A DNA stretch of 64,000 bases. Source: Morella rubra (Eukaryota > Streptophyta > Magnoliopsida > Fagales > Myricaceae). This document shows, piece by piece, positions 46,501-57,373 of this stretch; the first letter of the stretch is position 1, and each line of letters starts with the position of its first letter. The stretch spans positions 3,577,021 through 3,641,020 of the forward strand of contig CM025852.1 of NCBI GenBank assembly GCA_003952965.2, written 5' to 3'. The position numbers were made by a program, and so were the translations under genes. The notes below the pieces were generated by a model that searched no databases, was not told the origin of the DNA, and saw only the letters and a program-made list of their open reading frames with translations.

Positions 46501-47002
46501 ATCTGATTAGTAGGCCGGTCAGTCTCTTTGGATATTACTATAGCATTAAACTCAATTAGTGTGTATACTGTGTCAGATCTATCTGAACGCAATACATTTG
46601 ATATAGATGTCCGGATTTCCATATTTACTTAAAACAAAAAATAAAAACAAGAACGAAGTTTCATAGAAATGTTAATGTTTCTCCTTACGTCTTTCTGTAT
46701 CCTAGCGTGCTTTGACGTGCCTACAATAAAGTCCACTACTGCTTCCGACCAATCTGCTGCATATGGGACCCAAGATAACGTATTTTGCTCACTTCATACC
46801 GCAAAAAGAAGTCATTCCCTGTTTCCCTTGCTCCTTTTAACCCCAGTTAAAATTACCGTGGACCAGTTCTCCACAAATCTTCGACATATTCTCCGTGTGT
46901 CCTTCATGGGAACCTTCACTTGGTACTGCATTAGCTGTTTCTCCTTCTTAATAAATAAGAATTAACATTAGAAAAACACAGCCACCTCGACTGCTCCGCA
47001 AC

Positions 47003-47010
47003 TATAAATA
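47003..47010 (+). promoter_or_regulatory. TATA box of the ACC synthase gene
   Basis: TATAAATA lies 220 bases upstream of the ATG at 47223, implying a leader of about 190 bases. The leader is pyrimidine-rich. Confidence 0.6.
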
Positions 47011-47222
47011 CACGCACTGGAAGTGGCATTTCTCAACTTCAAATACGTGTGGTTATCTACACCTGACCCCCCTCCCCCTCAACTCCCTCAGCACTTAACG
47101 TACAAGTTGTGCAACTGTCCAACAAGTGGATTGGACCTACTCCTTTCTCCCTATATTTAAGTGCTTGCATCTTGTGTTTTTCCGCACATCTTCGGACATT
47201 TTCTTGCTGCATTCCACGCAGA

Positions 47223-49878
47223 ATGGCTTTCAAGGATACGAATCAACAGCACTTGTTATCTAAGATAGCAACCAGCAATGGGCACGGTGAAGATTCTCCA
47301 TACTTCGACGGTTGGAAGGCGTTTGAGAGCAATCCATTTCATCCTACCAACAACCAACATGGGGTTATCCAAATGGGCCTTGCAGAAAATAAGGTAAAAA
47401 TACTAGTAGGCTTTCTTATCAGTCATTTTTCGTGACTAATTAATTGAAGCGCGGGCAGAAAGTCAATAATGGTTGTTTTGTCTTGAATGTGCAGCTTTGT
47501 TTTGATTTGATTCAAGAGTGGATTATGAATAACCCAGAAGCCTCCATCTGCACGCCCGAGGGAGTGAATCACTTCAGCGATATAGCTATCTTTCAGGATT
47601 ATCATGGCCTGCCGGAGTTTAGAAACGTACGGAACGTCCATGCCTTCAAGCTTTTCATGTTCTATTCATTCATCTCTCTGTCTCTCTGACTGCGTCGTCT
47701 CTCGGACACATACACACGCTCTTACACACAGAAATCTATATCTGTTAACTAGATTTGATGAACAAATAACCAAGATTCTTCGTTCTGTACACTAACAACG
47801 ATAATAATTGAACTCCACAGGCTGTTGCTAAGTTTATGGCGAAAGTAAGAGGAGATAGAGTCAGCTTCAACCCTGACCGCATAGTTATGAGTGGAGGAGC
47901 AACCGGAGCTCATGAGATGCTCGCCTTTTGTTTGGCTGACCCTGGGGATGCCTTTCTTGTGCCTACTCCTTATTATCCTGGGTAAGATCAGACTTTCCGC
48001 TTCAATTTTCTGCTTCGTTCATGCAATATAATTCTTCTTCCTCTGGCTCCTACTGGCTCAGTAATAATTGAAGCAGTACAGTAAGTTAGGTACATGATTA
48101 AGTGGAGTAAAGATTAAATTTTCAGAAAAAAAAGGAGTAAAGATTAAATTTGACTTGATTTTTGAGCTGTTCTTTTGCTGACTTTTGACCTCTACTGTCT
48201 CCCAAATCAACGCGCAGTGGAGAGCGAGAGAGAGATGAACCATTGAATCTGCTTTTATCAATAACTGATAGATTAATTCAAACAGATTAAGGTTAAGTTA
48301 ACCGCACTGCTTGGCCACTTACAGTAACATCCTCCAATTGTCAAAATTCCTATATATGCTCTTAATGTCACGGTCATAGGCTCTCGTACCATCTCGCATG
48401 ACTGGTCCCCGCATGAACAGCCAACTTGCAATTAGGAAAAAAAAGTCTTTCAAGCAAAAGGTTCTCGTAGACAAACCTTGAATCGATGTTTTGAAAAAAT
48501 TGGAAAATACTAGAAGAAAATGAGTCCCATCTTTCTCGAAGAGCATGCAGCCAGCCCCTTGTTCCCAACTTTGAGCCAATTTGAATTTTCTAAGATCACC
48601 AGAACGTATGCAGCTGACTGCCCTCCGCATTGAGGTCAGCAGGTTAAATTTTTTTCCAATCTATAGTGGTTTAGGACCGATGATTGCCCTGTTTACAATT
48701 TGCATCAGTACACTATACGGAAGATGGAACCAAAATCACTCTTTGTTACCTTTGGATTATGTGCCAATCATGCGTATGTTATATAGATATGTGAAAGATC
48801 TCTAGCAATATACAGAACATTATGTATTCAAAAAATTAACTCTATATGACAGATTCTGAACTATGTGGCTTTATATTGCAGTTTTGATCGGGATTTGAGA
48901 TGGAGAACGGGAGTGCAACTGCTTCCGGTTGTCTGTGAAAGCTCTGAAAATTTCAAGGTGACCGAAAAAGCTTTGGAAGCAGCCTATGAGAGAGCTCAAG
49001 AGGCCAAAATCAGAGTAAAGGGCTTGCTAATTACCAATCCCTCAAACCCACTAGGCACTGTCTTAGACAAAGAGACGCTAAGAATCCTTGTGAGCTTCAT
49101 CAATGAAAAGAATATACACTTAGTCTGTGATGAAATATATGCTGCCACCGTCTTCAGTCAGCCTGGTTTCGTAAGCATATCCGAGGTAATCGAGGAAGAA
49201 ATCACATGCAACCGTGATCTCATCCACATTGTTTATAGTCTCTCAAAGGACATGGGTTTCCCTGGCTTTAGAGTCGGCATCGTCTATTCGTACAATGATG
49301 CAGTAGTGAGTTGTTGTCGTAAAATGTCCAGTTTTGGGCTAGTTTCATCACAAACACAACATCTAATTGCATCAATGCTTTCAGATGATGAGTTTGTCAA
49401 TAGATTCATTGCAGAGAGTGCTAAGAGGTTGGAAAAAAGACATAAGGTCTTCACTCGAGGTCTTGCTCAAGTAGGCATTGGTTGTTTGAAGAGCACTGCT
49501 GGGCTTTTTCTGTGGATGGATTTGAGTCACCTCCTCAAAGAGAAGACATTTGAAGCAGAGATGTCACTGTGGCGAGTCATAATAAGTGATGTTAAGCTCA
49601 ATGTTTCTCCTGGTTCTTCTTTTCATTGCTCTGACCCAGGGTGGTTCAGAGTTTGCTTTGCTAACATGGATGACAGTACCATGGAAAGGGCTTTAACAAG
49701 AATCCGAACTTTTGCTCTTCAAAGTACGGAGGTAACAGTTCCCAAGAAGAGACAGCGCTGGGGAAGCAACCACCACCTAAGACTCAGCTTCTCATCTCGG
49801 ACTGGGAGAGTGGATGATTGCCTGTTGTCTCCTCACTCCCCTATACCACAATCACCCCTTGTTCGAGCCAGGACATAG
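47223..49878 (+). CDS. ACS: 1-aminocyclopropane-1-carboxylate synthase, type 1
   Basis: ACC synthase (EC 4.4.1.14) makes ACC from S-adenosylmethionine, the committed step of ethylene synthesis; it is a cytosolic PLP dimer. Four exons join in phase: 47223-47394 minus one base (ends 47393), 47495-47626, 47821-47981 and 48882-49878, giving 486 residues. Landmarks in order are [62 protein letters not shown] and the PLP lysine in [15 protein letters not shown]. The tail has RLSF (a calcium-dependent kinase site) and [17 protein letters not shown] with three Ser-Pro sites, the mark of type-1 isoforms that MAP kinases stabilise. The ATG at 47223 fits the family start MAFK; the frame is open further upstream but that extension is not conserved. 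Which ACS paralogue it is cannot be told from sequence alone. Confidence 0.95.
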
Positions 49879-50604
49879 ATTAATGTGACGTCACACCATT
49901 TATGTGTAAGATTATGTCAACACATTCTTTAATTTCTTTATTCAGGCCTAAATATTTAGCAGAAGAATTAACCCTTATTAAGGAGATATTGATTTAGACT
50001 ATTTTTTTTTAAACCCATCTAGTGGCTGCTCTGCTTCTAATGGGGATAAGTTGGTTCATGTACCCCCTCGTTCTTTCCTGAGTGCCCTTTTTACTGTTTC
50101 ACATGCCAAATGGTGGTGAAAACAGTTTCATGTAATTTGTAAGAAATTGCTTTGCAAGCATTCATTCAATTCATGTAATTGTCAGATGAGATTAAAGATT
50201 CTTGATTTTACAAGTGTTTACAATTGTTTGTCCAAAATCTAACATCTCTGGTATGTGAGCTTGTATGTGCGCCTGCCAAATGATTTACTATGTCATTGTA
50301 AGACAACGATCCTGCCAAGTGATTTACTATGTCAGTGTAAGACGATGATCGTGCTGCCCGGCTCTTGATAACTACAAAATTGCTAAAAGATAAAGACACT
50401 GCAAAACTAAAGCAGGCTTCCTAGTTCCTACATTCATCTAACCATAAACATGTTTCGGACTAGGGCTAGAGTGGGTAATTTTTTGCCTCTGGAAGACAAC
50501 AAATTAATGAATCTCCATTTCAAGAAGTGTTTTGATCTTTTTTTTCTCCAGTGAATCTAGCACCTATCTATAACATAATATTTGCAGCCTTTTGCATCAT
50601 AATC
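49879..50604. other. ACS 3' region and short tandem duplication
   Basis: No gene is seen. A ~36-base unit (gatttactatgtca-tgtaagac) is duplicated at about 50279-50352. Confidence 0.45.
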
Positions 50605-50737
50605 TATTACAGAATGCACATATAGAGTCACTCGCTGATGTGCAAAATGATCTGGCAAAGGACGTGTCATAGCTTACAGATGCTGATGTGGAATCGTAGT
50701 GCCTACTCAGGTTACTGAGCTAGAGTTTGTTATCAGC

Positions 50738-53585
50738 CTACAGCTGGTGTTGGTTAGTGGGAGAATCTGGAAGTTGCAGATTAGAAAAAGGATATATAGA
50801 CTCATGGAAAATAACATTCCTAGAAATAAATATATTTTCAGTGTCAAGGTTCAATAACTTGTAGCCTTTGACACCGAAGGGATATCTTAAGAAAATGCAA
50901 CGCTGACTTCGAGGGTCAAATTTTGCTCTGCCATGGGAAATGGTGGAAGCAAAGCATAGGCAGCCAAAAACTTTGAGATGACTATAAGTGGGTTTTTGTT
51001 TCAAGAGAATTTCGAAGGGAGTTTTGTTTTGAAGTAAAGGTGTAGGGGTCCTATTGATGAGGTAAACGGCAGTGAGTACACAACCATTCCAATATTTGAG
51101 AGGAAGGTGTGCTTGGAAGCGTAAAGCTCGGGCAATGTTAAGAATGTGTTGATGTTTGCGTTCGACTACTCCATTTTGTTGTGGAGTTTCGACGCAAGAA
51201 GTTTGGTGAAGGATTCCTTTGTTATGGTAGAAATTAGACATGTGAAACTCGGGTCCATTATCACTTCACAAGATTTTGATTCTAGTAGTAAATTGACATT
51301 CCACCATGTTGGAAAAAGACTCAAGGCAAATCCGAGTTTCAGATTTAGCCTTCATCAAATATATCCAAGTACAACGGGAATAGTCATCTACAATAGTCAA
51401 AAAATACTTAGAATCATCATATGCAAAGATGGACATAGGCCCCCAAATGTCACCGTGAATAATTTCAAAAGGAGAAGAGGTTTTATGAGTGCTTATGTGA
51501 AAATGGAGTTTACGTTGCTTGGATAAAGGGCAAATAGAGCATGGCAATTCACTTGTAGAGGAAGAAATATCCATTACAAGAGGGTCATCAATAAGTTTCA
51601 ACCGAGAGGGTGAAATATGCCCCAAATGATAATGCCATAAGCTGGAAACATCTACACTATGATCAGTGGAAATAACAGCAGACATAGATATAGGAGCTAA
51701 GAGCAATTTATTTGACAATGCTGAAGAAGAAACTGCATCCTGTCGCAAATGATAAAGGCCATGTCGTACTTCACCCATCCCAATCGTGGTCCAAGACGAA
51801 AGGTCCTGTAGGAAGCAAGAATCAGCAAAGGAAATTAGGCAACAAGAATGAGTTTCAGTGATTCTTTTAACAGAAAGTAAATTGAAAGTAAAAGTTGGCA
51901 CGCAGAGAACATTTCTGAGGATGAGAGTATCGGTGAGTTTGACTACCCCAACATATTGTACCGGAACCTCTGTTCCATTTGGCAAATTCACAGTATATGA
52001 AACTTTAGATGGTACTGAAGTAAATAAGGAGGGGCAACAGATCATGTGATCCGTTGCTCCAGTGTCAATAACCCAAGGAGTAGCTGCTGCAGCACGTTTG
52101 TTAGATGAAGAAATGGAGGAGCAGACACTAATACCCGACATCTTGGTTGCATTGGAAGCACTAGCAACAGACTTCAACACGGTTTGAGCTTGATTGGCCG
52201 AATGAGAGGATGAGTCATTTGGTTGTATTAAGCTCAGCAACTGCTGATATTGAGCCTTGGTGAAAGCCACTGTGTCATCAATATCATCTTCAAAATCTCC
52301 CAGAACAACATTTGCATTCGCAGCAACCTTTCTATTGGCAGGGTTCAGCTTATGGTTAGGCGGATAACCATGTTTCTTGTAACATTTTTCAGCTATATGA
52401 CCCATCATATGACAGTGGTTACAAGTGGGTGGCTCAGCATTTCCCACCTTAAAACAAGTCTCCAGAACATGCCCTGTAATTCGGCAATGAGTGTAAAAAG
52501 GTCTGTTCTGTTTAGGAGAAAAATTCTGTTTGGGTCTTGATTTTGAGTCAGCAAAGGTTCTTTGAGTAAAGAAAGCCATGGATTCAGGAGAGGGAGTATT
52601 GGAAGTCATTTTGTGGTGTGTTTCTTGCTGCTGGATCATCGAAAAAATACGATTAACAGGAGGTAAAAGGTCTAAAAGCATGATCTGGTCTCTAACATTA
52701 GAGTAAGCATCATTTAGACCCATCAAGAACTGGATTACATAATCCCTCTGCTGCCTATCAATTAAAACTTTCAGTTTACCACAATGGCAATCAGGCATAG
52801 GATCGTAAATGGCAAGTTCGTCCCATAATACCTTAAGCTTACCATAATAGACGCTAATGGAATCATTCTCCTGCATTAATCCAGCAACTTCTTTCTTGAG
52901 TTGAAAAATTCGTGGACCATTCGGCTGAGTATACCGATCCTGCAACTCCATCCACATGTCTCGAGCACTATCAATGAATGCAAGACTGGTTTTCACCGAA
53001 AGACTGACAGAATTTTGAATCCATGAAACTACTAAGTCATTGCATCTCTCCCACGTATCATACAATGGATCTGTAATGTCAGTCGGCTTCAAAAAATCTC
53101 CATTAACAAAGCCCAGTTTGTTCTTGGCCCTCAATGCCCTTCGCATAGATCTAGACCAAGACAAATAGTTTTCACTAGTTAATAAGTCAGCAACCAGAAC
53201 AGTTGCAGGGTTGTCCCCATTGTCTAGCCGATAGGGATTAGAGAGGTCATTGAAGTTTAGGAAACGGGAAGAAGGTTCTGTGTTGGTCTTGGCGAAAGGA
53301 TTTTCAGGAGTTTCAGTATTCTGGATGTTGGTCTTGGCGAAAGGATTTTCAGGAGTTTCAGTGTTCTGGAGGTTTAACTCATCTGCCATGGTTGCTAAAA
53401 CCTTGCTCTGATACCATGGAACTTTTCGTAGAACCAGAGAAAGCAAAGGAAGCAGGTGCAGAGAGACGGAGAAGAATTTGTCTACTTCGTATATTGAATG
53501 AAAAATGCTTTACAAATGGTGCTATTTGTAGGTACAGTTACCAAAGAATAAAAGAACGTAAAAACACCCAAAGGTCATTCTAACA
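50738..53585 (-). mobile_element. Partial Ty1/copia element
   Basis: The 5' LTR is 53417-53585 (169 bases, TG...CA on the minus strand) with an initiator-tRNA-Met-type primer-binding site next to it (53405-53416). On the minus strand follow gag (start near 53388, with a duplicated short N-terminal block), a zinc knuckle (CNHCHMMGHIAEKC), the protease signature VIDTGATDHM, the integrase zinc region and integrase core. Nothing recognisable of reverse transcriptase, RNase H or a second LTR follows before 50738. It is broken; the long gag-integrase part is open with about one interruption. Age cannot be judged from a single LTR. Confidence 0.9.
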
Positions 53586-53601
53586 AAATTCCTATAACGG
53601 T

Positions 53602-54168
53602 CTCTGCGTGGAACTTCTCTTGATTGGCCAGAAATAACTTCTCCTTCTCCTTGTTAGTGGCTTTATTGTTTTCACAGGTGATCTTCCTCCTCATGTGGAA
53701 ATCGACCTTGTACTCATCAGCTTCATCAATTATTTGGTTCAACACCTCCTTTTCATTCCTTTCCTTCTCCTCTAGCCGGATTGCGTTCTGTCTCCTCCAT
53801 TCCCTGAGAGCGAAGCCCTCCTCAGGCTCCATTTCCGCCGGAGGTGGCGAAATGGGATTGTCCGGTCCACCAAACGCTCCACCTAAGCCCTTACCGTTAG
53901 CTTCGGAGTAGATCTCCGGCAATGGTTGTGACATGAACACGTCATCGGCTGCGGAGAAAGAGTTGTCATTTATGTTATCGTCGTGAAAGATCGGGTCCTT
54001 GATTGAGTCGGAGTCAGCGAAGTGAGTAGCGGTGAACGAGTCGAATCGCTGGGAAGAAACGCCGGGATCGTCGCCTAGATAGCTGTCGTCATCAAAAGGA
54101 AGAGTTGAGCCAGCAGAGGGGACCGAGTCGTCGACCGATTGGGCGAATGGGTCGGTCAACGACGCCAT
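53602..54168 (-). pseudogene. CLC: Clathrin light chain, truncated at a copia LTR
   Basis: Clathrin light chain binds the heavy chain in coated vesicles. The minus-strand frame from ATG 54166-54168 encodes 189 residues matching plant CLC: a disordered acidic N-terminus (PFDDDSYLGDDPG, SSQRFDSF), PPPAEMEPEEGFALREWRRQ, and a coiled coil RLEEKERNEKEVLNQIIDEA running to LFLANQEKFHAE. The family continues with DKNYWKAI and a basic C-terminal half, which are absent. After the HAE codons 16 unassigned bases lead directly into the copia LTR (53585), adding eight unrelated residues and a stop. No splice donor is visible and the missing exons were not found out to 50.0 kb, so the gene is broken or only an exon-1 copy. 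The coiled coil is partly retained, so a short peptide could still be made. Confidence 0.85.
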
Positions 54169-54264
54169 GGCTGGCGGGTCGTGAACGGACGCGTAATTCG
54201 TATAACGTCTCTCTAGTCTCTTTCTCTCCTGGAAATAGTGACTCTATATGTGCATTCTGTAATA

Positions 54265-55172
54265 TAATCACTCAAGCCCTTAGCTTCAACTGAAAGCTCA
54301 AGGGGCAGCAATTTACAACTCTCCCCTTGGTCGGAGTGAAACAATTAGAGACAGCATTGGCTTATCTTATATGGCATAAACTGTAATCCTCAGAGCACGA
54401 GAAGAAGAGCACTATTTCTTTGATCAATAGTTGCAGATGCCGAGGGCCACAGCCAGGATTAGTTAGGATGCCAGCACTCGCTTCAGAGTGTATAGCTATG
54501 AAAAGAAGTATTTCTTCCTGTCTCATTTGCCTTGCCATTCATGCATAGGACCTGTCACGATAGTGCCTTACAACTCACAAGCTTCAGTTCAAGTTCTTGA
54601 ACGCAACAGGGTCGTTGAATATATGGTCGGGACAGCAGTTTTGTTCTGCTGCACGTAGCGGACCTCATTGCAGGACTCATATTATGCATACTTAACTACT
54701 CATATGTCAATTTTTCCATTTTTTATGGCATGAAGTGCAATAAAGGTAGTAGGGATTTTTGAGATAATCTTGTGTAAGCAATACTAATCAATTTGGTGGA
54801 TGGTGGATTAACCAGTCATTCGCGATTTGCTTGTACTTGCAATCTGCTGGAATTTGGTTAATAATCAATATTAACTTTTAATATATCCCAAAAGGGTTAC
54901 AAAGGTCTAGGAAATTAGATGGTTTGCTTAAACAACCAACGATTAGTTAGAAATTGGTGAAGAAAGGGCCAAAGATAGATGTGTGTCCAAAGCATACAGC
55001 TCCATGAACGTGACATAGGCATTGCACTGTAATTGATCATCTCCTAGTGCTTGTGGGTTTCCCTTATTTCTTTCTTTTGTAATGGATGGGACTTGGAAGA
55101 GGGATTTTCAACAGCAGCTTTACCCAAATAGCAGGCAAGGAAGTAAAATTTCTAGACCATTTGGCCTGCATT
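54265..55172. other. Intergenic, no gene recognised
   Basis: Region upstream of the clathrin light chain exon. No coding similarity or clear repeat was seen. Confidence 0.45.
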
Positions 55173-55475
55173 CATTCAAGCAATGAAAGTAACCGACTAA
55201 CTTGGGAATACAATTCGATTTAGGCCTCATATAAAATATTGTCTGCTTGTTCAACCAGTTGACCCTTTTGGCAAAGAATAAGTTAAAAGGTTTGGTGGGT
55301 ATTTAGGTTATATCCATTCAAGCAATGAAAGTAACCGACTAACTTGGGAATACAATTCGATTTATGCCTCATATAAAATATTGTCTGCTTGTTCAACAGT
55401 TGACCCTTTTGGCAAAGAATAAGTTAAAAGGTTTGGTGGGTATTAGGTTATATCCATCCAAGCAACGAAAAAGAA
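55173..55475. repeat. 142-bp tandem duplication plus partial third unit
   Basis: A unit beginning 'cattcaagcaatgaaagtaa' starts at 55173 and again at 55315, nearly identical. A diverged partial third unit begins near 55455 (catccaagcaacgaaa). Confidence 0.88.
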
Positions 55476-55710
55476 AAATATAAAGTTTCTCAATTTGAAT
55501 AGGGGAATTATTTTTAAATAAGCAGTTAGGGCAGAGTACCGTTGTCTTATCCTCGAGGTAGAAGAATGAGTACTGTCATTGAAGATGATAAAAAATGGAA
55601 TCCCAATACTTTGAGGTTATCCATTCCTGCTTATGTAATATGTTCTCACAATGATGCTCATCTGAGCTTTTTGTAGTGGATGGAGATATATTGCTTAGAA
55701 AACAAAAGCA

Positions 55711-55926
55711 GGCCCCGCGGGGTAGCTCGGATGGTGAAGGGCCTGGTAACTGGGGTCACTCTCTCAGGTTTGACACCTACCGTGATCAGACTTGCACTTA
55801 AATGATGCTGTGGGGTTGGGGGCTCCCCACACGCCCAGGGTTTGTACCTCAGGGGTGGGCCCTAAATGGGTCCTGCTTTGGGAGATTTCCTCGTCACCAC
55901 GACAACAAAAACAAAAACAAAAAAAA
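55711..55926 (+). mobile_element. tRNA-derived SINE
   Basis: The body begins GGCCCCGCGGGGTAGCTCGG; GTAGCTCGGATGG is an A-box-like and GGTTTGACACC a B-box-like RNA polymerase III promoter ~40 bases apart. A ~110-base tRNA-unrelated region ends in a C/A-rich tail (acaacaaaaacaaaaacaaa). Total length ~215 bases is normal for plant SINEs. Target duplications are obscured by A-rich flanks. Confidence 0.8.
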
Positions 55927-57096
55927 GTTGACTCCAACACCTTCACCATATGATACAGACTGCTATTATCTTATTTACAATCTCTAGTTAGCTATTAGAT
56001 GGGTTTCAGTGATGTTTGTAAATTAAAATTTTCAAAAATTTTGGATGGGGCTTAAAATTTAGGGAGATTGGAGTTCCATGGGAGTTTGTAAAAAAAATAG
56101 TGAAAATTTTTGTAGTATATTCGGTTCGATGTTTAAATTTTTAAAAAATTTAAAGTACTCTATAAAAAAGTTAAGAGAAAGATGATGTAATTTAATTTTT
56201 TACATTTATTTTGATGAAAATAGATTATTTGAGTTAGAGGAAGATTGAGAATAGAGGTGATTGTGAAGTTTTATTATTTTTATTTTTTTAATATTTCGAA
56301 ATTAAAAAATGAAGGTAATATTGTTAAAATATAATTAAACCCAAAAGTTAGGAAAAAAAATTATAGAACATAGAAAATTTAAAAAAAGAACTAGTTTGTA
56401 AACTCGACATTAATAGATCAACGTGATTATCTCTTTATTAATAGCATTGTTCTCTTTCGTTTCCTTTTCTTCAAATCGGGATTAAAATTCTTGCAATTTT
56501 CTACTTGAATCATAAGATGCAATTCGAAAAGAGAAAAATACAATAAGTGGACCATATACTATTTAATGTTGTCTATGTAAAATTTTGTACAACATGAACT
56601 TACAATGAAAGTCTGTCTCTATATCTCTAAATTACACCGTGCAATTTGAACAAAAAATTACGAATGATTTTGATCCACCGAATTGACATATTTTTTATTT
56701 TATTTTTTAATAAATAATTATTAGACATATTTTATTAATTAATTAATTAGCATTATTGACTTTACTCTCCTTTCCTGTGCCCTGTCAAATTGACGTACTC
56801 AACATATACGGGTGCCCAAACTGAAATTTTTTTTTTTTTTTAAATAAAGGTGCCCAAACTGGACTCGGCCGCTTGGGTTGACTCCGGGAGAGTGATTCAG
56901 TGAAGTCATTGCAGATTCGTTTTCTTCGGAAAGGCTTTTTCATGTTCACATATACCCTATAGAGTTTCCGCTGGTAGCATTTTTTCTAATTCCGAGTTCC
57001 AAAAGTCAGTCGACCATAACTTCGATAGAAGACAAATCAATAATTCAGCAGTAAAATGGACCACATCAATACTTTTACTCTATGAGTAGAAAGTGC
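55927..57096. other. AT-rich intergenic sequence
   Basis: No gene is seen. 56000-56170 has scattered 'aaaattttt' inverted words that may be a decayed MITE. A poly-T run is at 56827-56841. Confidence 0.4.
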
Positions 57097-57101
57097 CTAA
57101 T

Positions 57102-57373
57102 TGATAAATATTGAGAGTGATTGTGCGAAATCTGTGTATTTCATTTACAAAGGCAGTAGCCCCAATAAATACACTTAGCTCAAGCAGAGCAAGGGAATAC
57201 GTCCTTACTAGGCAGTTATAACAGAAAAAGGATTATTCTACATCACCTATAACAAATTTACATGTATTGCTTCAGCCTTTCTCTTTCCTCTGTATTCGAG
57301 AATCTGTAACTTCTTCTTGTTGAGTCTGCGTGCATATGGTTGCTTCACGTATTGCAGCTTGATTTTCTTCACA
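57102..57373 (-). repeat. 3' LTR of copia element 3
   Basis: TG...CA bounded, flanked by CTAAT on the left and the polypurine-tract complement (ctccccctcaag) on the right. Confidence 0.95.

Larger units (their letters stand above)
50605..54264. repeat. Perfect 28-bp inverted repeat 3.6 kb apart
   Basis: The 28 bases at 50605-50632 are the exact reverse complement of 54237-54264 (agtgactctatatgtgcatt at the start of the right copy). Similarity ends sharply on both sides. The pair encloses the partial copia element and the clathrin light chain exon. The right copy lies ~70 bases upstream of that gene's ATG. Confidence 0.85.

Noticed and set aside
47109-47222. Extended N-terminus of ACC synthase
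   Set aside because: In frame but not conserved in the family; the ATG at 47223 gives the standard MAFK start.
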